From NCBI RefSeq assembly GCF_015461805.1, contig NZ_JACVZE010000006.1:186001-250000 (forward strand): 64,000 nt of DNA, written 5' to 3'. Origin of the DNA: Pseudomonas pisciculturae (lineage in GTDB: Bacteria; Pseudomonadota; Gammaproteobacteria; Pseudomonadales; Pseudomonadaceae). Under the pieces are notes generated by a model. That model saw only the letters and a program-made list of their open reading frames with translations. It did no database searches and was not told the DNA's origin. Positions 32,235 through 40,728 of this stretch are shown here, piece by piece. The translations under genes were made by a program, and so were the position numbers. Positions within the stretch are counted from its first letter, which is position 1, and the number at the start of each line of letters is the position of its first letter.

Positions 32235-32813
32235 ATGGCTCAGTCAGTCGAAAAAATGCAAACCGTTCTGCTTTCTGGATCGCTCGGTCGGCAGTTTGGT
32301 CGGCGGCACAGAATCACCACCAGCGCGGGGTTTCGTGATGTAGTCGGTTATCTAAAGCAGTTTCCTGGCTTTGAACAGCATATGGCGGAAAGCTCAAGCA
32401 AGGGGCTCAAGTACGCGATTTTCAACGGCAGGGAGAACATCGGAGAGGACGACCTGGGCAAGCCAACTGGTCGTGATGTGATCCGCATTGTCCCAGTTAT
32501 TGCGGGCTCCAAACGTGCTGGTCTTATCCAGACTATTGTCGGCGTGGTGCTTATTGCCGTCGGCAGTTATTTCGGGCAAAGCTGGGCGGTTCAGCTTGGT
32601 ATCGGCCTTACGGTTGGTGGCGCTGCGCAACTACTGAGCCCTCAGGCCAAAGGCCTCGGCACTCAAGACGGCCCCAATAACAGGCCCAGTTACAGCTTCA
32701 ATGGCCCCGTGAACACCAGTGTCCAGGGTAATCCTGTTCCGCTGCTGTACGGCCGGATGACTACAGGCAGTGCAGTCATCAGCGCCGGCATCTACTCCGA
32801 AGACCAGATGTAA
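32235..32813 (+). CDS. Tail assembly protein I
   Basis: This 192-residue protein is of the lambda gpI family. It has an N-terminal ubiquitin-like part (QTVLLSGSLGRQFGRRHRIT, FRDVVGYLKQFPGFEQHM), a central hydrophobic helix (residues 96-112, TIVGVVLIAVGSYFG), and the C-terminal conserved NTSVQGNPVPLLYGRMTTGS. It is needed for tail-tip assembly with K, L and J. It is directly followed by a hairpin and J. Confidence 0.87.
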   Translation: MAQSVEKMQTVLLSGSLGRQFGRRHRITTSAGFRDVVGYLKQFPGFEQHMAESSSKGLKYAIFNGRENIGEDDLGKPTGRDVIRIVPVIAGSKRAGLIQTIVGVVLIAVGSYFGQSWAVQLGIGLTVGGAAQLLSPQAKGLGTQDGPNNRPSYSFNGPVNTSVQGNPVPLLYGRMTTGSAVISAGIYSEDQM

Positions 32814-32833
32814 GCGACATACCTCTCCACCAG

Positions 32834-32857
32834 GCCCGCCGTGAGCGGGCTTTTTTT
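32834..32857 (+). terminator. Hairpin terminator before gene J
   Basis: Perfect stem GCCCGC / GCGGGC with a 5-base loop, then TTTTTTT and CGCCTGAAGGA with the J ribosome-binding site. It ends 23 bases before the start. Confidence 0.85.
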
Positions 32858-32873
32858 CGCCTGAAGGAAAGCC

Positions 32874-35800
32874 ATGACCAATTTAGCTATCGCCGGCAGT
32901 AAAGGCGGCGAGGATAAACCACGCCCGTCCGTTGAGGCGCCGGACAACCTGCAGAGCACTGCGTATGCACGAATCCTGGACCTGGTGAGTGAGGGGGAAA
33001 TCGGCGGGCTGGTAGACGGCATGCGGTCTGTTTACCTAGGCGAAACCCCGCTGGCGAATGCGGATGGCACCTTAAACTTCAGCGGGATATCGCTCGACAT
33101 CCGCACTGGTGCCCAGGATCAACTGCATATCTCAGGCTTCCCGGCGGTTGAAAGCGAGAACGCCGTGGGTGTTGAGCTTCGCTATGACCAGCCCTGGGTG
33201 AGGGCTGTCACCAACCTGCAACTCTCCGCTGTGCGTATTCGCATCTCGGTACCTCGTCTCTCCCAGACCAGCACCACGAGCGGTGACACCAACGGCTACA
33301 GCGTCCGGTACAGGATTGAGCTTTCCACTGACGGCGGGCCGTATGTGCCGTTGGTTGACTCGTCATTCAGCGGGAAAACATCGACGAAGTACGAGCGCTC
33401 CCACCGCGTGGATCTGCCGCCGGCCAACAGTGGGTGGCAGGTGCGTGTCGTAAGGCTCACACCAAACGCCACCAGTTCAGCAATCGCTGATACCACCACC
33501 ATCGACGCAATCACTGAAGTCATCGACGCGAAACTGCGCTATCCAGGTTCGGCGATGCTTGGTGTCCAGTTTGACGCTTCACAATTTCAGTCGATTCCAA
33601 CCCGCTCGTTCGATCTGTACGGGCGAATTATCCGGGTGCCGAGCAACTACGACCCGGCCACTCGCACCTACGCTGGCGTTTGGGATGGCAGTTTCAAAAG
33701 CGCCTGGACAGATAACCCGGCCTGGATCTTCTACGACCTGCTGCTGCATTACCGCTACGGCCTGGGCCACCTGCTGAATGCCAGCCAGGTCGATAAGTGG
33801 GAGTTGTATCGGATCAGCCAGTACTGCGACCAGATGGTGCCAGACGGCAAGGGCGGCACTCATCCGCGCTTCACCTGCAACCTCTACCTGTCCGTGCGCG
33901 CTGACGCCTTGCGCGTATTGCAGGATCTTTCAACGACATTCCGGGGGATGGCGTATTGGGCTGGCGGTTCAGTTACCGCTATTTGCGACATGCCAGAAGA
34001 CCCGGTCTATACCTATTCGAATGCCAACGTCATTGACGGCAAGTTCGGGTACTTCGGTTCAGCGAAAAAGACACGCTACACCGTTGCCCTGGTGAGCTGG
34101 AACGATCCGACGGATTTCTATCGGCAGAAGGTCGAGTATGTTGATGACCAGCCCGGCATTGCCCGTTATGGCATCCAGCAGACGGAAATCACCGCGACCG
34201 GCTGCACCTCTCAAGCCCAGGCTCAGCGAATTGGTAAGTGGGCACTGCTCACCAATCGCCTGGAAACCGAGAGCGTGGGCTTTTCCGTGGGCCTTGACGG
34301 CACGCTGGCGCGCCCAGGGCAGATTATCCGAATCGCGGACAATGACCGCGCAGGCCGTCGCATCGGTGGGCGTCTGCGCTCTTCCACGCTCGACACCCTG
34401 GTGCTTGATGCCGATGTGACAGCGTACCCGGGCGACACCATCACGCTGATCATGCCGAACGGCAAGGCCATCTCCCGCGCGGTCAAGTCGGTGGGCTACC
34501 CGCTGACCTGGGACAGTACCGGCATCACCTGGGACAACGGCAACATCACCCTGGACACCACGGGCTTCCCGTCGGACGTGCAACAGATCGTGTTGGCTGA
34601 ACCACTGGCCGACTTGCCGCCCACGCACTCGATGTGGGCCATCGACTCTGCGACCTTGGCCGTGCAGCAGTTCCGAGTTATGTCCGTGCTTGAGGATTCC
34701 TCCGATACGGAGATCAAGTTCACCATCAGCGCGGTTCGCCACAACTCCAGCAAGTACAGCGCAATCGACAACGGGAGCCGCATCGAGCAGCCGCCGGTGA
34801 CGGTGATCCCGCCGAGCGTGCAGCCGCCGCCGATCAACGTGACAGTCAGCAATGACCACTTCGTCGACCAGGGCAGCGCCATCAGCGTTATGACCATTGG
34901 CTGGGAGAAGCCTGAGGCGGCGATCGCCTACGAGGTCTACTGGCGCAAGAACGACGGCGACTGGATCTATCAGGGCCGCACCGGTACCACCTCGGTCGAT
35001 GTGAGCGCGATCTACGCTGGGCGCTACGTGGCCAAGGTGCGGGCGATCAACTCGCTCGACATCGGCTCTGTGTTTGCCACTTCGGCGGAGACCGTGCTGA
35101 ACGGCAAGACCACGCCGCCGCCCGTAGTTTCGTCCTTCACCGCTCAATCGATTGTGTTCGGCATCAAGTTGCAGTGGTCGATTCCCCAGGACCTCAGCAC
35201 CGCTGACCTGCAGCGCACGGAGATCTGGTACAGCGAAACCGCCGATATCGCCACTGCGGTCAAGTTCGGCGATTACGCAAACCCGCAGACCGATCTGACG
35301 ATCATGGGCTTGGCCGCTGGCAAGCGGTTCTTCTTCTGGGCGCGCCTGGTGGATCGCATCGGGAACATGGGCGCGTTCTTCGGCCCGGTTGATGGCCAGT
35401 CGTCTTCGGATGCTGGGCCGATCCTGGACTATCTCGCCGACCAGATTTCAGAGACCCAGCTCAGCCAGCACCTGCTGGAAAAGATCGATTCAGGCGGTGG
35501 TGCCCAAATCGAAATCGAGGCGCTCAAGTCTGAGCTGGCGGCGATGTACAGCATCAAGACCCAGCTTACCGTGGACGGAAAGCCGTATCTCGCTGGTATC
35601 GGCGTAGGTGTCGAGAACGACGAGGGCATCATCACCAGTCAAGTGCTGATCGCTGCAAGCCGTTTCGCGATCATTGACCCAAACACCGAAAACGTCTTTT
35701 ACCCATTCGTGGTGCAGGACAACGCGGCGTACATCGATACGGCTTTCATCCAGAACGCCTCCATCGGCGTAGCTAAACTGACCGAAAGCATTCAGTCGGC

Positions 35801-35969
35801 GAACTACGTTCCAGGGAAGACCGGTCTGATGATCAACTTTGTCACCGGCGAGTTCGAGCTGAACAGCACTGTTGGCGTAGGTGGCCGGCAGACCATCAAT
35901 AACCGTGGCGGCAAGGTCTATGACGAGCTTGACACTAAGCGCTATCAGTGGGGGGATCTTTCCGCATGA
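32874..35969 (+). CDS. Host specificity / tail tip protein J
   Basis: This 1031-residue protein is of the lambda gpJ type. The N-terminal two thirds are conserved (STAYARILDLVSEGEIGGLV, PAWIFYDLLLHYRYGLGHLL, FRGMAYWAGGSVTAICDMPE). Fibronectin type III-like modules lie at about residues 655-750 and 755-850. The C-terminal stretch from 880 contains the central-fibre-like FAIIDPNTENVFYPFVVQ and a short shaft. It forms the tail-tip central fibre and contacts the receptor. Length is slightly below lambda J (1132). It overlaps the next gene by 4 bases. Confidence 0.92.
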   Translation: MTNLAIAGSKGGEDKPRPSVEAPDNLQSTAYARILDLVSEGEIGGLVDGMRSVYLGETPLANADGTLNFSGISLDIRTGAQDQLHISGFPAVESENAVGVELRYDQPWVRAVTNLQLSAVRIRISVPRLSQTSTTSGDTNGYSVRYRIELSTDGGPYVPLVDSSFSGKTSTKYERSHRVDLPPANSGWQVRVVRLTPNATSSAIADTTTIDAITEVIDAKLRYPGSAMLGVQFDASQFQSIPTRSFDLYGRIIRVPSNYDPATRTYAGVWDGSFKSAWTDNPAWIFYDLLLHYRYGLGHLLNASQVDKWELYRISQYCDQMVPDGKGGTHPRFTCNLYLSVRADALRVLQDLSTTFRGMAYWAGGSVTAICDMPEDPVYTYSNANVIDGKFGYFGSAKKTRYTVALVSWNDPTDFYRQKVEYVDDQPGIARYGIQQTEITATGCTSQAQAQRIGKWALLTNRLETESVGFSVGLDGTLARPGQIIRIADNDRAGRRIGGRLRSSTLDTLVLDADVTAYPGDTITLIMPNGKAISRAVKSVGYPLTWDSTGITWDNGNITLDTTGFPSDVQQIVLAEPLADLPPTHSMWAIDSATLAVQQFRVMSVLEDSSDTEIKFTISAVRHNSSKYSAIDNGSRIEQPPVTVIPPSVQPPPINVTVSNDHFVDQGSAISVMTIGWEKPEAAIAYEVYWRKNDGDWIYQGRTGTTSVDVSAIYAGRYVAKVRAINSLDIGSVFATSAETVLNGKTTPPPVVSSFTAQSIVFGIKLQWSIPQDLSTADLQRTEIWYSETADIATAVKFGDYANPQTDLTIMGLAAGKRFFFWARLVDRIGNMGAFFGPVDGQSSSDAGPILDYLADQISETQLSQHLLEKIDSGGGAQIEIEALKSELAAMYSIKTQLTVDGKPYLAGIGVGVENDEGIITSQVLIAASRFAIIDPNTENVFYPFVVQDNAAYIDTAFIQNASIGVAKLTESIQSANYVPGKTGLMINFVTGEFELNSTVGVGGRQTINNRGGKVYDELDTKRYQWGDLSA

Positions 35970-36304
35970 GCTATGGCGTAAGAGTGTGGGGGCCGACCGG
36001 GCTCCTTGAACTGGATGAGAACTCTTTTACTGTTCGGATTGTATATTCGGAGATAGTACAGGCAGGCGTTCCCGCACCTGGCCGCACGAGATTCATTTCA
36101 ATACCCGGTATTCGTCCGGAAACTCACTCTGCTGTATGCGTGCCAATTGCCTCATATAGCACGTCTGGTCAAAGTAACTATGCCATTCAATACACTCCAG
36201 TGGTTGGTGTTGATGGGGTGACCTTGTATTTTGGTTGTCCCTCTACTTCGACAGGGCCGATTGGACTTAGCCCTCAGCGTCTTTTAGTAATGAGGTATCG
36301 CTGA
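35966..36304 (+). CDS. Tail-tip associated protein, possibly DUF6453-like (copy 1)
   Basis: This 112-residue protein starts at ATG 35966, overlapping the J stop. The N-terminus, YGVRVWGPTGLLELDENSFT, resembles that of the next protein (FGVTFKNNNDVVTLDSEFAR), suggesting related proteins in tandem. The remainder is beta-rich and Ser/Gly/Tyr-rich, as in tail-tip adhesins. Base composition is notably lower in GC than J. Probably part of the receptor-binding tip. Confidence 0.65.
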   Translation: MSYGVRVWGPTGLLELDENSFTVRIVYSEIVQAGVPAPGRTRFISIPGIRPETHSAVCVPIASYSTSGQSNYAIQYTPVVGVDGVTLYFGCPSTSTGPIGLSPQRLLVMRYR

Positions 36305-36960
36305 TGACTTTTGGAGTAACGTTCAAAAACAATAACGACGTGGTGACACTGGACTCTGAATTTGCAAGGCTTGTAGTGCTTGATCGGGGCACTTGGAGTG
36401 GTTCTGGTTCTGGCGTGTACGTCCCGTTCTCCACAGTCATAACTTCAGATGAGCCCCCACTCGTCTTCGTAAGGCCCGGCCAGTCAAACACCTTTTGTTT
36501 TTGTTTGGTGCAAGGATCGGCTAGGGCGTGGACTGGCTTTTCCTTCGTGGGGATTGCAGGGCAGGGGACGTCGGGGAAGTGGTTCGCCGCAGCGTTTAAA
36601 TCTGCTCCCACCGCGACTTTCGGTTTTCGTATTTGGGATGCAAATTCAAAACTGCTGTTTGATAGTGGTACACCCGCTGCGCAATTCACGAGAACTATTT
36701 CCGGATGGAGTTATCTGGGGGCGACTCAGACTGGGCAGGGCGTTTATAGATTAAGTTGGACGGCCTACACCCCGCTCGATACTGGTGATTATATGCTTCT
36801 GAATAATATTGCAATGGATGTGGCAGGCGGTACATCACGGCAGGGAAATATGTATGCGGTGTGGGACTACGGAAGCAACAGGTTGGTAATTCAGGTTGTT
36901 GGCGTAGACATTCAAACCTCGCTCTACACGCCCGTAGTGTTCGCCAAACCAATTTCCTGA
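36304..36960 (+). CDS. Tail-tip associated protein, possibly DUF6453-like (copy 2)
   Basis: This 218-residue beta-rich protein has an ATG that shares one base with the preceding stop (TGATG), so it is translationally coupled. Its N-terminal 25 residues resemble the preceding protein. The rest contains jelly-roll-like strands (FVGIAGQGTSGKWFAAAFKS, FGFRIWDANSKLLFDSGTPA). Low GC compared with J. A receptor-binding or tip-decoration role is inferred from position. Confidence 0.65.
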   Translation: MTFGVTFKNNNDVVTLDSEFARLVVLDRGTWSGSGSGVYVPFSTVITSDEPPLVFVRPGQSNTFCFCLVQGSARAWTGFSFVGIAGQGTSGKWFAAAFKSAPTATFGFRIWDANSKLLFDSGTPAAQFTRTISGWSYLGATQTGQGVYRLSWTAYTPLDTGDYMLLNNIAMDVAGGTSRQGNMYAVWDYGSNRLVIQVVGVDIQTSLYTPVVFAKPIS

Positions 36961-36982
36961 CTATTCAATTAAATCCAAATGG

Positions 36983-37002
36983 CCGCCTTGTGCGGTTTTT
37001 TA
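36983..37002 (+). terminator. Hairpin terminator before endolysin gene
   Basis: Short stem CCGC / GCGG (extendable by a G-T pair) with a 5-base loop, then TTTTTT, then ATTGCCTGGAG with the endolysin ribosome-binding site. It ends 25 bases before the start. Confidence 0.75.
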
Positions 37003-37020
37003 TTGCCTGGAGAAAAGCAA

Positions 37021-37529
37021 TGGCACGTCTTTCCGAATCAGCCGCCGGCGGCCGTAACGCGCTGGCCTTCCTCGATATGCTCGGCTGGTCTGAGGGCACC
37101 AGTACATCGCCAGCAACGGCCATGGATGGCTACGACGTGATCGTGACCGGTATCGACCGCAAGCCTGAGGTGTTCAGGGACTTCACCGATCACCCGTTCG
37201 CCAAGGGGCGCGCGTCGAAGGTCATCAACAGCAAGGGCCTGAAGTCCAATGCTTCAGGCCGGTACCAGCAGATGCTGAAGGACTGGCCGCACTACAAGGC
37301 CTTGCTCAAGCTGCCGGATTTTAGCCCGATCAGCCAGGACCTGGTGGCGTTACAGCACATTCGCGAATGCCGCGCATTGTCTGATGTGCTTGCCGGGCGG
37401 ATCGAGACGGCAATCTCGAAATGCCGGAATATCTGGGCCAGCCTGCCAGGTGCCGGGTACGGCCAGCACGAACACCGACTGGATGATCTGTTGAAGCAGT
37501 ACCGCCTGGCGGGCGGGGTGATGTCGTGA
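37021..37529 (+). CDS. Endolysin, lambda R-type lytic transglycosylase
   Basis: This 169-residue protein is clearly related to lambda gpR (GH104): NALAFLDMLGWSEGT with the catalytic Glu25, GYDVIVTG, FTDHP, SNASGRYQQMLKDW, SPISQDLVALQHIRE and CRNIWASLPGAGYGQHEH. It cleaves the MurNAc-GlcNAc bond of peptidoglycan to a 1,6-anhydro product. It lacks a signal peptide and depends on a holin. It overlaps the spanin gene by four bases. Confidence 0.95.
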
Positions 37530-37999
37530 CGTTGGGGCAGATTCTGGCTGCGGTCCTGCTGGCGATGGCGATCACCGCCGCCGGTACCTGGCAAGTGCAG
37601 GAAAATCGATACGGCAAGAAGCTGGCGGATATCGAGCGAGACCAGGCGATCGCCATAACCAACGCAGGCGCCGCAGCCCGCCAAGAAGAACAGCGCCGTC
37701 AGACGTCCGTAAATAAGGAAGCAAGCGATGCGCGAGAACAGAACAAAGCTGCGGCTGTGGATGCTGGCACTGCTGATGCTGGTGGCGACCGGCTGCACGT
37801 CGAAGCCGGTAAGTTTGCCGCCACAGCCTGCGCTGATCCCGGAGCTGCCAAGCGAGGCGCGTCAGCCACCCGCGCCGCCATGGTGCTCTCCGACCTGTTC
37901 CAGCGGGCTGACAAAAGAGCGGGAGAGTTGGCGGTTGCGTATGACCGAGCCCGAATAGCGGGCCTGGCCTGTGAGCGGAGTTTTGATTCGATGCGCTAA
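37526..37999 (+). CDS. Inner-membrane spanin, Rz-type (DUF2514-like)
   Basis: This 157-residue protein has an N-terminal membrane anchor (residues 5-22: QILAAVLLAMAITAAGTW), then a long periplasmic coiled coil rich in Ala, Glu and Arg, and a C-terminal Cys-containing end (RIAGLACERSFDSMR). It overlaps the endolysin stop and contains a nested outer-membrane spanin gene in another frame. The pair spans the periplasm and fuses inner and outer membranes at lysis. Confidence 0.87.
   Translation: MTLGQILAAVLLAMAITAAGTWQVQENRYGKKLADIERDQAIAITNAGAAARQEEQRRQTSVNKEASDAREQNKAAAVDAGTADAGGDRLHVEAGKFAATACADPGAAKRGASATRAAMVLSDLFQRADKRAGELAVAYDRARIAGLACERSFDSMR
37728..37958 (+). CDS. Outer-membrane spanin lipoprotein, Rz1-type, nested in Rz
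   Basis: This 76-residue protein lies entirely within the Rz-type gene in a different frame. It has a lipoprotein signal ending ATGC at about residue 23, and a short Pro-rich mature part (PVSLPPQPALIPELPSEARQ), the hallmark of Rz1. An AAGGAAGC stretch precedes the ATG. Nested Rz1 genes are well known in lambda and P2. Confidence 0.82.
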   Translation: MRENRTKLRLWMLALLMLVATGCTSKPVSLPPQPALIPELPSEARQPPAPPWCSPTCSSGLTKERESWRLRMTEPE

Positions 38000-38095
38000 T
38001 GAGGGTTGAGTTTGCGCATAATCGCAAGGTGGGCAAATCTTGCGTGGCGTCATGGCTGGATGACATGATCGCGAAAATTTAAAAGGAAGCTGGCT

Positions 38096-38674
38096 ATGCG
38101 CAGGGGTGATCATTTGGTGAGTGTGCGTTTGGGTTATACGCACCATGGGATCTACATAGGTTCTGGCGAGGTGATTCACTACTCGGGATTTGGAGACAGT
38201 GTTTCCGGACCAATCTGCCGAGCTAGCCTGGACAAATTCAGCGGTGGCATGCCGACAGTTGTGACACCGCATCTGCTTGCTGTGCATGACGCGGAGGAGC
38301 GAATTGCGCGAGGGTATACACGGTTAGGAGAGGACTCGTACAACCTGCTCACAAACAACTGTGAGCATTTCGTAAGCTGGTGCATCTACGGGACAAATTC
38401 CAGCGAGCAGGTTCGCTCGGTATTTTCCAGCGCAGGAAGAACGTTGGCCCACATTGTCCCGGGTATCAGTGCAGTGGCCACTGTGGTAGCTACCGGGTCA
38501 GCATTGAAAAATGGTTATGACGCAGCATCTGGTTCGGACAAGCCTATAGAGGCGGCCTTGAAGGTTACGTCGAAGTCCGCATTGCTTGGGGCGGCCACCG
38601 TCATCAGCGGACCCATAGGATGGGTTGGCGTTGCCGCGGTATTTGCAGCTAAAAAGATACTGACCAAAAAATAA
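38096..38674 (+). CDS. LRAT/NlpC-like domain protein with hydrophobic C-terminus
   Basis: This 192-residue protein carries the permuted NlpC/P60 (LRAT) domain: GDHLV with His6, YTHHGIYIG with His16/17, VIHYSGF, and NNCEHFVSW with nucleophile Cys89. Residues 110-190 form two hydrophobic Gly/Ala-rich segments (IVPGISAVATVVATGSAL, AATVISGPIGWVGVAAVFAA), probably membrane-inserting. LRAT proteins transfer acyl chains from phospholipids. It follows the spanins after about 100 bases with AAGGAAG before the ATG, is A/T-richer than them, and is likely prophage cargo. Confidence 0.82.
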   Translation: MRRGDHLVSVRLGYTHHGIYIGSGEVIHYSGFGDSVSGPICRASLDKFSGGMPTVVTPHLLAVHDAEERIARGYTRLGEDSYNLLTNNCEHFVSWCIYGTNSSEQVRSVFSSAGRTLAHIVPGISAVATVVATGSALKNGYDAASGSDKPIEAALKVTSKSALLGAATVISGPIGWVGVAAVFAAKKILTKK

Positions 38675-38884
38675 GAACTTTTGAAATTTTTCGTGCCGCC
38701 TCGGAGGTTGGCGGCCGAACCTGCTCAACTAGGTGCGGCGCATGATGGAAAATTATCGGCATCACCCGCGCTGGCGAACAAGGATTGATCGCGCTTTACG
38801 CATGCCAGGCTTATGTGACAGGGATATCTGCTCCCCTGCGTGAGCGAGCAATTCAAACTCTACGAACACTGCTGGTTTTCGCAA

Positions 38885-39319
38885 TCACTTCTTGGCTGCG
38901 ATGTTTCTTTTAAGTGTAAGAGCCACTTCGCTGCCCGGCGTTACATAGGCAAATCCTGTCTGGTAGCCGTCAATATCGTTAATCACCAGCATTGCGACTT
39001 GGGACCAGCCGATAGTTATGGTTTTATTTTCAACACTAGCGATTTCAGGATATTTGATTTTGAACGCGAGGCCGTAAGAACCTCTCGTTAAATCCCAATA
39101 TGCGGCGTACAGACCTTTTGAGGTGACGTACAACGTGACCAACCGGAGCGCAGCATCGCCGCTATATTGTTCGGCTAAACTTTCAGCCTCGATTGATTTC
39201 GCCCCGTCATTTGCTTTGGCTAATAATAGGGTTCTGTCGGTGTCACGATTCGACGGGGGCATCGTTCCACAACCTGCTGTAACTGCCAGGGAGAGGATAA
39301 CTGTGATGAAGCGCATCAT
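38885..39319 (-). CDS. Putative lipoprotein
   Basis: This 144-residue protein has a signal ending in TAGC (residues 14-17) and a mature beta-rich domain (ALRLVTLYVTSKGLYAAYWD, ITIGWSQVAMLVINDIDGYQ). AAGGA lies about 10 bases before the ATG. It faces the LRAT gene across a 210-base gap with no gene. Low GC suggests acquired DNA. Family not recognised. Confidence 0.65.
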   Translation of the reverse strand: MMRFITVILSLAVTAGCGTMPPSNRDTDRTLLLAKANDGAKSIEAESLAEQYSGDAALRLVTLYVTSKGLYAAYWDLTRGSYGLAFKIKYPEIASVENKTITIGWSQVAMLVINDIDGYQTGFAYVTPGSEVALTLKRNIAAKK

Positions 39320-39501
39320 GCTGGTGGTTTCCTTACCTAATTATCTTTTAGGAGCGCGCTGAAAGAGCAGACCGTAGTCTGTAGTGGCATTTTGGCTTTT
39401 TTCTTGCTGGATGCTACCCGAACGCGTCGCAGAAATCACATCACCTTGAGCTGTGATGGTGGCTCGCGCCTAAGCGAGTGCAATTATTCATGAGCGATTG
39501 A

Positions 39502-39711
39502 CTACTCTGGCGCCATCAGTACAGCCAGCGTCAGCTTTATGAACTCTTCATTCTCATCAACGGTGTGCAGAGCTCCTCGGATGTTTTCGGCCACTTCGGG
39601 AGAGCCGCGCAGCTCTACCCAATTCGAGAGTTCCATGATGGAAGCCTCAAGGGCCAGCTGGTTTTCGTAGAGCTTCGAAAGCAGGGAGGGGAGTAGGTCT
39701 GAGTTTGGCAT
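39502..39711 (-). CDS. Small conserved Pseudomonas protein
   Basis: This 69-residue acidic helical protein (LALEASIMELSNWVELRGSP, EVAENIRGALHTVDENEEFI) belongs to a group of short uncharacterised Pseudomonas proteins as far as I recall. A strong AGAGGAA precedes the ATG. It stands alone between accessory genes. Confidence 0.6.
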   Translation of the reverse strand: MPNSDLLPSLLSKLYENQLALEASIMELSNWVELRGSPEVAENIRGALHTVDENEEFIKLTLAVLMAPE

Positions 39712-39843
39712 CGGCGTTCCTCTGTTGGAGTCAACAGCGTAGCAGCAGGTGTTTAGTAACCCGGTCCAAAGTTATGATTGCCCGCTCTCTACCAGACGCG
39801 GGTACGGGTGAATGTGCTGGGGCATCATCGACATTTAAATTAG

Positions 39844-40596
39844 TCAAATTTTGCGTGCCCAGCCTCCGAACATCACATCGCCGATGTAGATGCCTGAAGA
39901 GGCTGAACGCTCCTGATCCAGTCGCTCTTGCAGCGTTTCAATTTCGACCTCTTCTCTACTGGCTACCCCTAATGCAGTGATTCGCGGTAAGCACGCCCGA
40001 ACAATGGCGCCAAGGCTGTAGCGTGTATCAGGTGTTTGTATCAGGCATTCGGCTCGCACGTTTTCAACGGTGAGCCCTGCCTGTGTAAAAATTCCGTGCA
40101 GATTGAAACCGATGTGTAGATCGGCCCCTTCGCGAGCAATCATTTCTTGTATCCAAGATTGCGCTCTTTTATGCAAAGGGAAGGGATCCAGACTTTTAGG
40201 CACCATCGTCGTATCGTGTTCTTGAAATACTACTATGCCAGTGGGGCGCAAATACTTTGACAGCGCACGCATCGCTGCCATCGCATCCTTCTGATACATC
40301 AGGACACGCCGCCCAACGATTGCGTCAAAAGTACCGAGAGAGTCGTGCAGTTCTAAAAGATCACACTGGAGAAATCTCAGCGCAGGGTGGTCTCGTGATT
40401 CACTGTGCTGGCTTGCAATGGCGATGGCTTCGGCGTCACGATCAATTCCGATGATCTCTGCGTCATTACCTACCAGATCACACAACAGAAAAGATACATC
40501 ACCCGAACCGCAGCCTACGTCCAGGACTCGCATCCCTTTTCCGATTCCTGCGTCGATCAGCAAACGTGTGGTGAAGTCGAGTAGGTTGGTCGACAT
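39844..40596 (-). CDS. Class I SAM-dependent methyltransferase
   Basis: This 250-residue protein has motif I VLDVGCGSGDVSFLL (residues 24-38), the acidic motif II IGIDRD and the post-motif region FDAIVGRRVLMYQKDAMAAM. The C-terminal half has the helical cap of UbiE/Coq5-like small-molecule methyltransferases. Substrate unknown. GAGG lies 8 bases before the ATG. It is in accessory DNA and shares orientation with the glutathione S-transferase gene 130 bases upstream, so the two may be functionally linked. Confidence 0.85.
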   Translation of the reverse strand: MSTNLLDFTTRLLIDAGIGKGMRVLDVGCGSGDVSFLLCDLVGNDAEIIGIDRDAEAIAIASQHSESRDHPALRFLQCDLLELHDSLGTFDAIVGRRVLMYQKDAMAAMRALSKYLRPTGIVVFQEHDTTMVPKSLDPFPLHKRAQSWIQEMIAREGADLHIGFNLHGIFTQAGLTVENVRAECLIQTPDTRYSLGAIVRACLPRITALGVASREEVEIETLQERLDQERSASSGIYIGDVMFGGWARKI

Positions 40597-40728
40597 TACT
40601 AAGCCTCAATGTGTTTATGAGTAGGCGTATTGCACCGTTTAGCCATCATGCCTCCTCGTAGCGAAAGCTGCCTGCGAAGATTGGCAGCAATCGACCTTAG
40701 CGGCGTTTGTGAAGGCTCATTTCGCGTA

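Noticed and set aside
1..38700. Integrase, excisionase or transposase gene of the prophage
   Set aside because: None found in the window on either strand; these are expected beyond the left edge.
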